19,884 bases of DNA from JACQAI01 sp035507915 (GCA_035507915.1 DATJNS010000523.1:1-19884), one strand, 5' to 3'. Counted from the stretch's first letter, positions 6,430 to 13,872 are shown. The notes: a model not told the origin generated them from the letters alone. Numbers and translations are program-made.

Positions 6430-8874
6430 CTATGGGTCGTTGGCCGAGGGCAAGGCCGCGCCGGTTGCGGCGCGGTGATCGAGCGTCGCCCGAACCGCCT
6501 GAAGCAATTCGATCACGCGGTAGGGCTTGGCGAGCAGGTTTGCCGGCGCGCTGTCGCTGCCGTGATCGTGAAATCGCCCGCCCGGAAAGCCGGAGGTCAG
6601 CAGGATCAGGATGCCAGGCCGCCGCTCGAGCGCGAGCCGCGCGAGCTCGTGCCCGTCGGGTTCGCCCGGCATGACGACGTCGCTCAGCAGCAGATCGATC
6701 GGCACGTCGGGTCGGTCGAGAATGGCGAGCGCCGCCGCGCCGTTTGCGGCCACGATCACGCGATACCCATGTCGCGACAGGGCGGTCGTCGCCATTTCCC
6801 GCAGCGGCTCGTTGTCCTCGACGATGAGGATGCTTTCCATCCCGCGAGGCGCGGGACCGCTTGCGACGGCGGTCGGGGCAATCGTCGCCGGGACCCCATG
6901 GCCTCTCGGCAAATAGAGCCGCACCACGGTGCCGCGACCGACCCCGCTGTCGATTTTCACGTGGCCGCCCGACTGCTTGACGAAGCCGTACACCATGCTG
7001 AGCCCGAGCCCCGTCCCATGCCCGGCCTTCTTCGTGGTGAAGAACGGCTCGAACGCGTTCGCGGCGACCTCGGGCGGCATGCCGGTTCCGCTGTCCGATA
7101 CCTCGATCAGCGCATAGTCGCCGATCCCGGCGTCCGGGTTCGCGATCGCGTACCTCTCGTCGAGATGAATGTTGCGGGTCGCGATCTCGAGATGACCGCC
7201 GCGCGGCATCGCATCGCGCGCGTTGTTGGCGAGGCTGACGATGCAGGCGTCGCACTGGGCGCCATCGATCGTCACCGACCAGAGATCTGGCGCCAGCGAC
7301 GTCGTGAGGACGACGTCCTCGCCGAGCGTGCGCCGGAGCAGATCCGCCAGCTCCGCGATCCGACGGTTTAGCTCCGTGGGCTTCGGATCGAGCGGCTGGC
7401 GGCGTGCAAAAGCCAGCAGGCTCCGGGTCAGCTCGGCGGCGCGCTGCGAAGCGGTCCGCGTCTCGCCGATCCACGCGGCGGCATCGGGATCGTCGGCGCC
7501 GTACTCCGTGAGCAGCTCGAGATTGCCCATGATGACGGCGAGATAATTGTTGAAATCGTGCGCCATGCCTCCGGTCAGCTTGCCGATGGCCTCCATCTTC
7601 ACCGCCTCGCGGAGCTGGTGCTCGGTGTGCAGCTGTTCGGTCACGTCGGTGGCGATACCGACGATGCCGCCGCCGCGCGCCTGACGCTCCGAAACGCGCA
7701 GCACGCGACCGTCGGCGAATTTTCGCAGCATCGGCGTCCCATCGGCGCGGCGGTGTCGCGCCACGCGCTCGCCGAGCGTCGCCTCGATCTCGCGCTCGGG
7801 AACGCCCGCGACGAGATCGCGCCCGAGGACCGTGCGGGCGAAATCCTCGAAGGGCAGGCCTTTCCTGATGAGGCCTTCGTGGTCGGCGAAAAGCTCGCTG
7901 AAATGCTGGTTGAACACCGTGAGTCGGTCGTCGGAATCCCACAGCGCGATGCCGTGCTCGATGCTCTCGATCGCATCGGCCAACTGGGCCCGCATGGTCG
8001 CGAGCTCCGCCTCGGCCGCCTTGCGCGCGGTGATGTCGGTCGTGAACACGATGTCGGCGGTCTGTCCGTCCCAGCTCGTGACCGCGGCGCTGACCTCGAC
8101 CGTCAACGTCCGTCCGTCCTTGGCGATCAGCTTGGTTTCGTAGCGGCTCGGGACGTCCTCGCCGGCCAACCGGCGCCGATAGCGATCGAGGACGGCGTCC
8201 CGTGCATCCGGATGGATGACCTGGGAGACGTCGATCTCGTTGAGCTCCTCGATGCTGTAGCCGAGCCGCTGCGTGACATGACGGTTGGCGTAGGCGTAGC
8301 GCCCGTTGCGCAGGACCGTGATGCCGATGTGCGCGTGATCGGAGAGCGCGCGCAGGTTGGCGGCTGTGGTGGCCAGCGCGGCGCTCGCCTTGGCCTCCCG
8401 TTCGCGCGTCTCGCCGAGGATCGCGCGGGTCGCCACGAGATCGGCTGCGCGCGCGTCGCGGTCGGCGATGGCCATGGCCTCCCGTTCGCGCGCCTCGCCG
8501 AGCTGTTGCTCGGCGTTCGCGAGCAATTTGGTCAGCGTCGCGTGGCTGGCCGCGAGCTCGGTCTCCGCCGCGCTGCGGCCGGTGTCGCTGTCGATGCGGA
8601 CGCGCAGGTCGGCGTCACGCGCGTCGCGCTCGGCGAGGGCTCCCAGCTGGTGCGTTTCGAGGCGCCGAAGCCGACACTGCAGGTCGATCGCCAGCAGCGT
8701 CACCAGGCCCATCACGCCGATCGCGGCGGCCGCGATGCGCGCCGATCCGACGGATGCCATCGCTTCCGACGAGAGCAGAAAGCCGGTCAGGGCCGCGACC
8801 GCGAGCGCACCCAGTCCCAGCAGCGCCAGGCCGCTGCGGTGACGAGAGGAACGCGAGAGTGGATTGGGTCTCAT
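6430..8874 (-). CDS. Membrane hybrid sensor histidine kinase (2 TM, coiled coil, PAS, PAS_7, HisKA, HATPase, REC)
   Basis: An 814-residue hybrid kinase when started at the ATG at 8874. Two membrane helices (about 15-35 and 47-66) leave almost no periplasmic loop, so the signal is probably sensed in the membrane or cytoplasm. A charged coiled coil (about 70-175) leads to a PAS domain (about 175-285) and a PAS_7-type domain (about 298-415). The H-box GKLTGGMAHDFNNYL places the phosphorylated histidine at 439. The ATPase domain shows the N-box (ANNARDAM, about 549-556), DSGTGM (about 594-599) and GHGTGLGLS (about 618-626). A C-terminal receiver (about 681-800) has D687, phosphoacceptor D732 and K783. 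There is no HPt or output domain, so phosphate must pass to another protein or only tune the kinase. No ribosome site precedes the ATG; an in-frame ATG at 8958 and TTG at 8964 would add about 28-30 residues. It is downstream of the deaminase gene. Confidence 0.93.
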   Translation of the reverse strand: MRPNPLSRSSRHRSGLALLGLGALAVAALTGFLLSSEAMASVGSARIAAAAIGVMGLVTLLAIDLQCRLRRLETHQLGALAERDARDADLRVRIDSDTGRSAAETELAASHATLTKLLANAEQQLGEAREREAMAIADRDARAADLVATRAILGETREREAKASAALATTAANLRALSDHAHIGITVLRNGRYAYANRHVTQRLGYSIEELNEIDVSQVIHPDARDAVLDRYRRRLAGEDVPSRYETKLIAKDGRTLTVEVSAAVTSWDGQTADIVFTTDITARKAAEAELATMRAQLADAIESIEHGIALWDSDDRLTVFNQHFSELFADHEGLIRKGLPFEDFARTVLGRDLVAGVPEREIEATLGERVARHRRADGTPMLRKFADGRVLRVSERQARGGGIVGIATDVTEQLHTEHQLREAVKMEAIGKLTGGMAHDFNNYLAVIMGNLELLTEYGADDPDAAAWIGETRTASQRAAELTRSLLAFARRQPLDPKPTELNRRIAELADLLRRTLGEDVVLTTSLAPDLWSVTIDGAQCDACIVSLANNARDAMPRGGHLEIATRNIHLDERYAIANPDAGIGDYALIEVSDSGTGMPPEVAANAFEPFFTTKKAGHGTGLGLSMVYGFVKQSGGHVKIDSGVGRGTVVRLYLPRGHGVPATIAPTAVASGPAPRGMESILIVEDNEPLREMATTALSRHGYRVIVAANGAAALAILDRPDVPIDLLLSDVVMPGEPDGHELARLALERRPGILILLTSGFPGGRFHDHGSDSAPANLLAKPYRVIELLQAVRATLDHRAATGAALPSANDP
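8391..8502 (-). repeat. Pair of 28-bp direct repeats inside the kinase coiled coil
   Basis: Positions 8391-8418 and 8475-8502 are 28-bp direct copies differing at one base. They are exactly 84 bp apart, which is 28 codons. They encode LGETREREAKA and LGEAREREAMA, starting near residues 153 and 125. Twenty-eight residues is four heptads, so the duplication keeps coiled-coil register. This points to lengthening of the signalling helix by internal duplication. Confidence 0.8.
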
Positions 8875-8935
8875 ACACGCAAAGATGGAAAGGGCCCATG
8901 CACCACCTGCGCCCAATGTATCATTTCGAATCGGG

Positions 8936-8954
8936 CCCCACCATTTCAGTGGGG
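8936..8954. other. Hairpin in the deaminase-kinase gap
   Basis: CCCCAC and GTGGGG form a perfect 6-bp stem around a 7-nt loop (CATTTCA), between the deaminase stop and the kinase ATG at 8874. GGGCCC also occurs twice nearby (8892-8897 and 8933-8938). There is no T-run on the minus strand, so it is unlikely to be an intrinsic terminator. It could be a leader structure or a processing site between the two cistrons. Confidence 0.35.
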
Positions 8955-8970
8955 GCATCCGCAAATCAAT

Positions 8971-9438
8971 CTACGCCGGGCGTCCGGTCTTCTGGCTCCA
9001 GGCGCGACGCAGGGTGACGGCGTCGGCATGGCGCACGCCGGTGACGAGCTCGACCGACTGGCCGCCCAGGCTCATCAGCGCCTCGAAGCGGTAGGTGCCC
9101 ATGTCGGTGCGGTTGAGGTCGGCGTGACGCGCGCCCAGCACGACGCGCTTGATGCCGGCCGCGACGATCGCCCAGGCGCACATCGGGCACGGCTCCATGG
9201 TGGTGTACAGCGTCGCGCCGGCGAGATCGGCGCTGCCGAGCCGGCGGCAGGCGTCCTGGATCGCGACGATTTCGGCATGCAGGATCGGATCGCGCCGCGT
9301 GGTCGCGAGGTTGCCGCCCTCGCCGATCTTGGCGCCGTCCTTGACGATCACCGAGGCGACCGGGACGTTGCCCGAGTCGACCGCGGCGCGCGCCAGCGCG
9401 AGCGCCGCATCCATCCAGACCTCGTGCTGCTCGGTCAT
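8971..9438 (-). CDS. Nucleoside/base deaminase of the CMP/dCMP-TadA-guanine deaminase family
   Basis: A 155-residue zinc-dependent deaminase. The active site is complete: His54 and Glu56 in PILHAEIVAI, and Cys84 and Cys87 in MEPCPMCAWAI. Family members hydrolytically deaminate cytosine, guanine, related nucleosides or tRNA adenosine. The region just before the HAE motif (NLATTRRDP) fits free-base/nucleoside enzymes as well as TadA-like ones, so the substrate is open. It is probably cytoplasmic, as there is no signal peptide. The start at 9438 is chosen because GGGGGAG lies about 7 bases upstream; an upstream in-frame start at 9504 would add an arginine-rich tail unlike the family. It sits between a PAS-GGDEF gene (82-bp gap) and a hybrid kinase gene on the same strand, so it is probably cotranscribed with signalling genes, an unexpected setting for a salvage enzyme. 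Confidence 0.9.
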   Translation of the reverse strand: MTEQHEVWMDAALALARAAVDSGNVPVASVIVKDGAKIGEGGNLATTRRDPILHAEIVAIQDACRRLGSADLAGATLYTTMEPCPMCAWAIVAAGIKRVVLGARHADLNRTDMGTYRFEALMSLGGQSVELVTGVRHADAVTLRRAWSQKTGRPA

Positions 9439-9520
9439 CGCCCGCTCCCCCGCGTCACGGCGTCGTCGGACGCGATACTCGCGCGCATCGCGGCGTGCGC
9501 GCAACCGGCGTGGGCGGGGG

Positions 9521-10462
9521 TCAGCGCTTGGCGATCGCCTCGGCGATCGCGGCGGCGCCCGCGCGCACCACGCGATTGCGGCCGTTCTGCTTGGCGATGT
9601 AGAGCGCCACGTCGGCCGCCTTGAGGAGCTCGCCGAACGTCGTCATCGCCGGGTCGAGCGAGGCCACGCCGACGCTGACGGTGACGCGCAGCGGCCCCGC
9701 CTTGGTGACGATCGGCGCGTCGCCGACGCGTTTGCGGATCTTCTCGGCGATCTGCGAGGCGATCGCGTCGTTGGTCTCGGGCAGCGCGATCGCGAACTCC
9801 TCGCCGCCGAGCCGGCCGACGACGTCGGTCTTGCGCACGCTGGTGCGCGCCGCCTCGGCGAGCGCGCGCAGCACCTCGTCGCCGACGTCGTGGCCGTGCG
9901 TGTCGTTGACCTGCTTGAAATGGTCGGCGTCGATCATCATGACCGAGAGCGCGCGGTTGTAGCGGCGCGAGCGGCTGATCTCGGCGGCGCCGGCGCTGTC
10001 GAAATGGCGGCGGTTGTGCAGCCCGGTCAGCGCGTCGGTGGTCGCCAGCACCTCGAACTTCTCGGCGGTCTGCACCAGATCGCTGACGTCGGCGTAGGTC
10101 AGCATGCGGCCGCCGCGCTTGAGCGCGATGCATTCGCTCTTGAGCGCGCGGCCGTCGCGCAGGCGCAGCTGGGTCGGCGGCAGGTTGCCCGCGATCACGC
10201 CGGCAACGCGGTCGCGCAGGAACGCCTCGAGCTGCTCCGACGGTACCTGGTAGGCGCGCGTGCGGGCCGCGTGAGCCATCAGGTCGACGAGCATGTAGCG
10301 GCGTCCCGGCGGCGCCGGCGGCAATCCCCACATCTTGTAGTAGGCCGCGTTGATGAACGAGGCGCCCATGTGGGCGTCGAGCAAGACGATACCGTACTCG
10401 ACCTGGTCGAGCGCATCGACCAGGTCCTGCTCGAAGTCGCTGGGCGCGCGTCCGTCGTCCAT
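9521..10462 (-). CDS. PAS_7-GGDEF diguanylate cyclase
   Basis: A 313-residue cytoplasmic protein with no membrane segment. Residues of about 12-128 form a PAS_7-type sensor (DALDQVEYGIVLLDA to GRMLTYADVSDL). A short coiled linker, LVQTAEKFEVLATTDALTG, leads to a GGDEF domain (about 138-305) that makes cyclic di-GMP from two GTP. The catalytic motif is GGEEF at 219-223, and the metal-binding Asp178 is in MMIDADHFK. The inhibitory site RxxD is intact as R210-K-T-D213, five residues before GGEEF, so product inhibition is expected. The ATG at 10462 starts the PAS domain region properly, but no good ribosome site precedes it (CCTTCGGGC), so translation may be weak or leaderless. Its PAS segment resembles the second PAS of the kinase two genes downstream. 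It is divergent from the methionine synthase-like gene, with 150 bp between starts. Confidence 0.92.
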   Translation of the reverse strand: MDDGRAPSDFEQDLVDALDQVEYGIVLLDAHMGASFINAAYYKMWGLPPAPPGRRYMLVDLMAHAARTRAYQVPSEQLEAFLRDRVAGVIAGNLPPTQLRLRDGRALKSECIALKRGGRMLTYADVSDLVQTAEKFEVLATTDALTGLHNRRHFDSAGAAEISRSRRYNRALSVMMIDADHFKQVNDTHGHDVGDEVLRALAEAARTSVRKTDVVGRLGGEEFAIALPETNDAIASQIAEKIRKRVGDAPIVTKAGPLRVTVSVGVASLDPAMTTFGELLKAADVALYIAKQNGRNRVVRAGAAAIAEAIAKR

Positions 10463-10612
10463 GCCCGAAGGAACGCGCGAGGTCGGGCTTGGTGACCGGC
10501 CGCGCGCGACGCGCGGGCGGCCCGGGGTGGCGCCGACGCGCCGTCCGGTAGTAAAGGGACGGGGCCCGTCGCGCGGGCCGGGAAGTTGCAAAGCTATGGA
10601 CGGGAGGCATCG
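10463..10612. promoter_or_regulatory. Divergent intergenic region, no clear promoter
   Basis: These 150 bp separate the PAS-GGDEF gene (-) and the methionine synthase-like gene (+). GGGAGG at 10602-10607 is the ribosome site for the rightward gene. The rest is very GC-rich. The only AT-rich patches are near 10553-10558 (AGTAAA) and 10586-10598 (TTGCAAAGCTATG region), and neither gives a convincing -35/-10 pair. Confidence 0.35.
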
Positions 10613-11781
10613 ATGGATCTGCAGCGCAGCCGCGAGCGCATCCTGACCACCCACGTGGGCAGCCTGCCGCGCCCGAAGGATCTGCTCGATCGCATGAAGG
10701 CGAAGCTCGCCGGCGCGCCCCACGACGCCGTCGATTACGACGCGCGCGTGCGCCAAGCGGTCGCGGACTGCGTGCGCCGCCAGGCCGACAGCGGCATCGA
10801 CATCCTGACCGACGGCGAGCAGTCCAAGCCCGGCTTCTACACTTACGTGCGCGAGCGCCTGACCGGCTTCGAGGCGCGGCCCGAGCGCAAGCGGCAGATG
10901 TTCGCCGCCGAGGTCGCGGCGTTCCCCGAGTACTACGCGCAGTATTTCAAGCAGGCGATGCTGGGCGGCGCGATCGCGCCGGCGGTGCCGCTGCTGTGCA
11001 CCGGCCCGGTCGGCTATTGCGGCGCGGCGGCGCTCCGGCGCGACATCGACAACCTGGCGGCGGCGGTCGCGCAGCTTCCGGCGGGCCGCGCGCCGCACGC
11101 CGTCTTCATGCCGGCGGTGGCGCCGAGCGGCGTCGGCGAGAACGCCTACTATCCGAGCGACGCGGCGTACTTCGAGGCGGTCGGCGCGGCGCTCGCCGAG
11201 GAGTACCGCGCGATCGTCGACGCCGGCTTCGTGCTGCAGATCGACGATCCGTTCCTCAGCGACCTGTTCGGCGACCCGGCCTACGACGCGCGCCAGCGCC
11301 ACGAACGCGCCGAGATGTACGTGGCGTCGGTCAACCGCGCGCTGCGCGGCATCCCGCCCGAGCGCGTGCGCTACCACACCTGCTACGGCATCAATCACGG
11401 GCCGCGCATCCACGAGGCGGCGCTCGCCGACGTGGTCGACCACGTGCTCGCGGTCGACGCGATCGCCTACAGCTTCGAGGCCGCCAACCCGCGCCACGAG
11501 CACGAGTATCACCTGTGGGAGACCGTCAAGCTGCCGCCCGGCAAGATCCTGGTGCCGGGCGTGATCACGCACGCGAGCAACATCGTCGAGCATCCCGAGC
11601 TGATCGCCGAGCGCATCGTGCGCTTCGCGCGTCTGGTCGGACGGGAGAACGTCGTTGCCGGCGCCGATTGCGGCTTCTCGTCCCAGGCGACCTACGCGAC
11701 CGAGGTCCGACCGTGGTGTGGGCCAAGTTCGAGGCGCTGCGCGACGGCGCGCGGCTCGCCACCCGGCAGCTGTGGCGCTGA
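10613..11781 (+). CDS. Cobalamin-independent methionine synthase-like protein, frameshifted near the 3' end
   Basis: This resembles the C-terminal catalytic half of MetE (cobalamin-independent methionine synthase II family, usually about 370-390 residues), which moves a methyl group to a zinc-bound thiol. All four zinc ligands known from MetE have counterparts: His255 and Cys257 in YHTCYGIN, Glu289 in YSFEAANPRH, and Cys353 in GADCGFSS. The N-terminus has the typical TTHVGSLPRP. The start ATG follows GGGAGG with 5-nt spacing. After residue 365 (ATEV, ending at 11707) the frame breaks. The expected ending, PTVVWAKFEALRDGARLATRQLW, lies in another frame and stops at 11781. One missing base (or four, if a His codon was also lost) at 11705-11710 explains it. 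Without the repair the frame runs on meaninglessly to 12478, antisense to the lipoprotein. A sequencing error and a real mutation cannot be told apart here. Standalone members often have unknown methyl donors or acceptors. Confidence 0.88.
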
Positions 11782-11791
11782 GCGACGCGGC

Positions 11792-12400
11792 TCAGCGGCC
11801 GATCAGCGCGCGGAAGCTGTCGGGCGAGATCGGCGTGGAGGCGGCCGGGCGCGGCTCGCTCGGCGGATTGGCGAGGTGCTCGTTGGCGCGCACCGCGACG
11901 TCGGCGCGCTGGTTGGCGACGTCGATCGCGAACTGCGATTGGGCGTCGGCCATCGCGCGGTTGTAGTAGCCGATCGGAACGCGGCCGTCGTAGAGCTGCA
12001 CCAGCGCATCGTCCTGGCGCGCCCAGTAGTCGAGCAGCGGCACCGCCTGGTCCGGGCTCGCGGTGATCAGCGCCTGGCGGCAGCGCGCGCGGCGCTGGTC
12101 CATCAGCGCGAGCAGCGCGCGGTCGCGCGCGTCGACGTAGCGCCGGTCGACCATCATCTCGCGCGTCCAGCTGCTGCTCGGATCGAGCGTGAGCACGCGA
12201 CCGCGCAGCGGCGCGAGCGCGGGATCGGCGGCGACCTGCAGGCACACCGCCTCGGCCTCGGCCAGGCGCTGGCGGGCGTCGGCCGCCGCGACCGGAGGGG
12301 CCGGCGACGGCGGCTCGTGCGCGGGGCGCGCCGACGGCGCCGCGCAGCCGGTCAACAACGCCGCAACGATCGCCGCTCCGAACCCGCTGGCTCCGCGCAT
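11792..12400 (-). CDS. Predicted lipoprotein of unknown function
   Basis: A 202-residue protein with a clear lipoprotein signal: a short basic start, a hydrophobic stretch, and the lipobox LLTGC with the lipidated Cys at 19. The mature part begins with a Pro/Ala-rich tether (about 20-40), which suggests it is anchored in the outer or inner membrane facing the periplasm. The rest is mostly helical and charged. It contains a WTREMMVDRRYVDARDRAL segment and YWARQDDALVQLYDGRVPIGYYNRAM near 128-153. I do not recognise the domain; it resembles small proteobacterial lipoproteins without assigned function. The stop lies 10 bp from the convergent methionine synthase-like gene. It is divergent from the unrecognised gene at 12611, and two palindromes lie in the shared upstream region. 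The ribosome site is weak (GGGGG about 8 bases upstream). Confidence 0.82.
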   Translation of the reverse strand: MRGASGFGAAIVAALLTGCAAPSARPAHEPPSPAPPVAAADARQRLAEAEAVCLQVAADPALAPLRGRVLTLDPSSSWTREMMVDRRYVDARDRALLALMDQRRARCRQALITASPDQAVPLLDYWARQDDALVQLYDGRVPIGYYNRAMADAQSQFAIDVANQRADVAVRANEHLANPPSEPRPAASTPISPDSFRALIGR

Positions 12401-12482
12401 GGTGCGCCCCCGAAAGGCGGCACCAGCCTACGGCATCGCCGGCATGGCGGCCATTGGGCGGTCGCCGCTACGGACTGAAATC

Positions 12483-12500
12483 CTACGCCGATCGGCGTAG
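12483..12500. promoter_or_regulatory. 18-bp perfect palindrome, candidate operator
   Basis: CTACGCCGATCGGCGTAG is identical to its reverse complement over all 18 bases. Its centre is about 91 bp upstream of the lipoprotein start and about 120 bp upstream of the gene at 12611. Perfect palindromes of this length usually mark binding sites of dimeric regulators such as TetR, GntR or LysR types. The regulator is unknown and none is encoded nearby. Confidence 0.5.
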
Positions 12501-12533
12501 AGGTTGCGGTGAATTTCCTAAAATTGCCTAGGC

Positions 12534-12547
12534 GTGATCCGGATCAC
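12534..12547. promoter_or_regulatory. 14-bp perfect palindrome, candidate operator
   Basis: GTGATCCGGATCAC is a perfect palindrome, 49 bp centre-to-centre from the 18-bp one and about 70 bp upstream of the gene at 12611. It differs in sequence from the first, so it would be the site of a different protein, or a chance event in GC-rich DNA. Confidence 0.4.
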
Positions 12548-12610
12548 CGCCCGCGCGTTCAATCATTGTCAAATTCGCCGCAACTTCGGTGGCATTCGCG
12601 GGTGAGGTTT

Positions 12611-13039
12611 ATGGGCCAGCAACTTTCCAGCATGACGGCGCAGATCCGCTTCGGCAGCGTGCTCGCGCCGGTGCTCAGCGAGACCGACGACGCGCGCACC
12701 GCCGTCATGGCCGAGCGCCTGCTGGGCGACCCCACGCAGCGCGAGCTCCACGTGGTGCCGCTCACCGCCGCGCCGGAGCTGACCGACCGCACGCTCTACG
12801 CCGTGGTCGGCGACCCGGTGCGCTGGCACGCTCTGCGCCTGCTCATGCAACAGGGCAAGCTCGCGAGCGACGGGCCGGTGGCGGCGCGCATCTTTCTCAA
12901 CCGCGATCAGTGGCAGCGCGCCGGCTTGGTCTCCCGGCTGGCCGAGGCCGTGAACGCCACGCCCGTGACGGTCGAGCGCCTGCGCCGCCGGCGCGCCGCG
13001 CGCCAGTGGTCGCCGCACGACCTGCTGCGCTACCTCTGA
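12611..13039 (+). CDS. Hypothetical protein, unrecognised
   Basis: A 142-residue protein that I do not recognise. The preferred start is the ATG at 12611, after GGTGAGG (short spacing of 3-4 nt). An in-frame ATG at 12632 lacks a ribosome site, and the frame also remains open upstream to 12509 through AT-rich, promoter-like sequence. The protein has no signal peptide, membrane segment or cysteine. Residues 12-100 look alpha/beta (RFGSVLAP, LYAVVGDPVRWHALRLLM, ARIFLNRDQW). The last 40 residues are basic, with VERLRRRRAARQWSPHDLLRYL, which could bind nucleic acid. Codon use matches the neighbours, so a real gene is likely. It converges with the CoxM-like gene, with only 29 bp between the stops. 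Confidence 0.65.
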   Translation: MGQQLSSMTAQIRFGSVLAPVLSETDDARTAVMAERLLGDPTQRELHVVPLTAAPELTDRTLYAVVGDPVRWHALRLLMQQGKLASDGPVAARIFLNRDQWQRAGLVSRLAEAVNATPVTVERLRRRRAARQWSPHDLLRYL

Positions 13040-13068
13040 GCCATCATTGACGGATCGGCGCGCCGCGC

Positions 13069-13872
13069 TCAGCGCACCTGCTTGAGCGCGCGCTCGAGCG
13101 CGACGATGTGGATCTGGCGCTCGTAGGGGTCTTGCGCCAGGTGGCTGGCGTCGACCACGGCGGCGATCGCGGCGGCATCGCCGAACAGATGGCGGGCGTC
13201 GGCGATCACGATCGGCGCGCCGCCGGTCGCGCCGATCACCGCGCGGCAGACGTTGCGCCCCGGGTCGCGCACCACCGCGCCGATCGCGTGCGCGAACTCG
13301 CCGGCCTTGCGGGTCAGCTTGTAGTAGCCCCAGCGCGCCTCGCGCGACAAAGCCGGCACGCGCACTGCCTCGATCAGCTCGGCGGGCGCCAGCGTGGTCA
13401 TGAACATGCCGGTCATCAGCGCGGCGATCGGCACGGCGCGCTTGCCGTCCGGCCCGACAACCAGCGCCTCGGCGCCCAGCGCGGCGAGCGCGGTCGGCCA
13501 GTCGGCGGCGGGATCGGCGTGCGCCAGGCTGCCGCCGATCGTGCCGCGGTTGCGCACTGCGCGATAGGCGATGCCGCCGGCGACCGCGCGCAGCATGCCG
13601 TTGGTCGGGTCGGGCACCTTGCCGTCCTCGATCGCCGCGTGGGTCACGCAGGCGCCGATCGTGACGGCGCCGTCGGCGGTCTCGACGCGCTGCAAGTCGG
13701 GCAGGTGGGCGATGTCGACCAGGAGCTCGGGCTGCGCCAGACGCAAATTGAGCATGGGTCCGAGCGACTGGCCGCCGGCCAACAGCTTGACCTCGACGTC
13801 GTCGCGGCCGATCAGCGCCAGCGCGGCCGCAAGGTCGGTCGGGCGCTCGTAGTCGAAGCGGGCGGGCTTCAT
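13069..13872 (-). CDS. Xanthine dehydrogenase-family FAD-binding subunit (CoxM-like)
   Basis: A 267-residue FAD subunit of a molybdenum hydroxylase of the xanthine dehydrogenase/CO dehydrogenase family. It passes electrons from the Fe-S clusters to NAD or quinone. FAD-binding motifs are present: LLAGGQSLGPMLNLRL near residues 30-45, and RNRGTIGGSLAHADPAADWP near 108-127. A CO_deh_flav_C-type C-terminal domain follows (about 165-265). Length is normal for CoxM/CutM-like subunits, which are about 260-290 residues. Its ATG overlaps the stop of the large-subunit gene by four bases (ATGA), which indicates translational coupling and one operon. No 2Fe-2S small-subunit gene follows; the next gene is on the other strand. 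The substrate cannot be assigned. Confidence 0.94.
   Translation of the reverse strand: MKPARFDYERPTDLAAALALIGRDDVEVKLLAGGQSLGPMLNLRLAQPELLVDIAHLPDLQRVETADGAVTIGACVTHAAIEDGKVPDPTNGMLRAVAGGIAYRAVRNRGTIGGSLAHADPAADWPTALAALGAEALVVGPDGKRAVPIAALMTGMFMTTLAPAELIEAVRVPALSREARWGYYKLTRKAGEFAHAIGAVVRDPGRNVCRAVIGATGGAPIVIADARHLFGDAAAIAAVVDASHLAQDPYERQIHIVALERALKQVR

Larger units (their letters stand above)
12401..12610. promoter_or_regulatory. Divergent intergenic region with two perfect palindromes
   Basis: These 210 bp lie between the lipoprotein gene (-) and the unrecognised gene (+). The stretch 12511-12585 is notably more AT-rich than the surroundings, as expected for promoters; TTGTCA at 12566-12571 resembles a -35 element, but no good -10 follows at the proper distance. 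The two palindromes, listed separately, lie within it. Confidence 0.4.

Noticed and set aside
3658..7371. 1237-codon plus-strand frame spanning several genes
   Set aside because: It crosses the family 5 receptor in antisense, the Bug receptor in another frame and the kinase in antisense. It has no recognisable domain and is composition-driven.
7558..9624. 688-codon plus-strand frame over the kinase and deaminase
   Set aside because: It is antisense to two genes with intact catalytic motifs. The translation is low-complexity.
11699..11720. Programmed ribosomal frameshifting in the methionine synthase-like gene
   Set aside because: No slippery heptamer or downstream structure stands out, and this family is not known to use recoding. 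A mutation or sequencing error is simpler.
11782..12478. C-terminal extension of the methionine synthase-like frame
   Set aside because: It arises only from the frameshift at about 11707. The sequence lies antisense to a credible lipoprotein gene and matches no family.
12483..12500. LuxR-type lux box
   Set aside because: The lux box has CT and AG separated by 12 bases. Here 14 bases separate them, and no LuxR or LuxI gene is present in the window.
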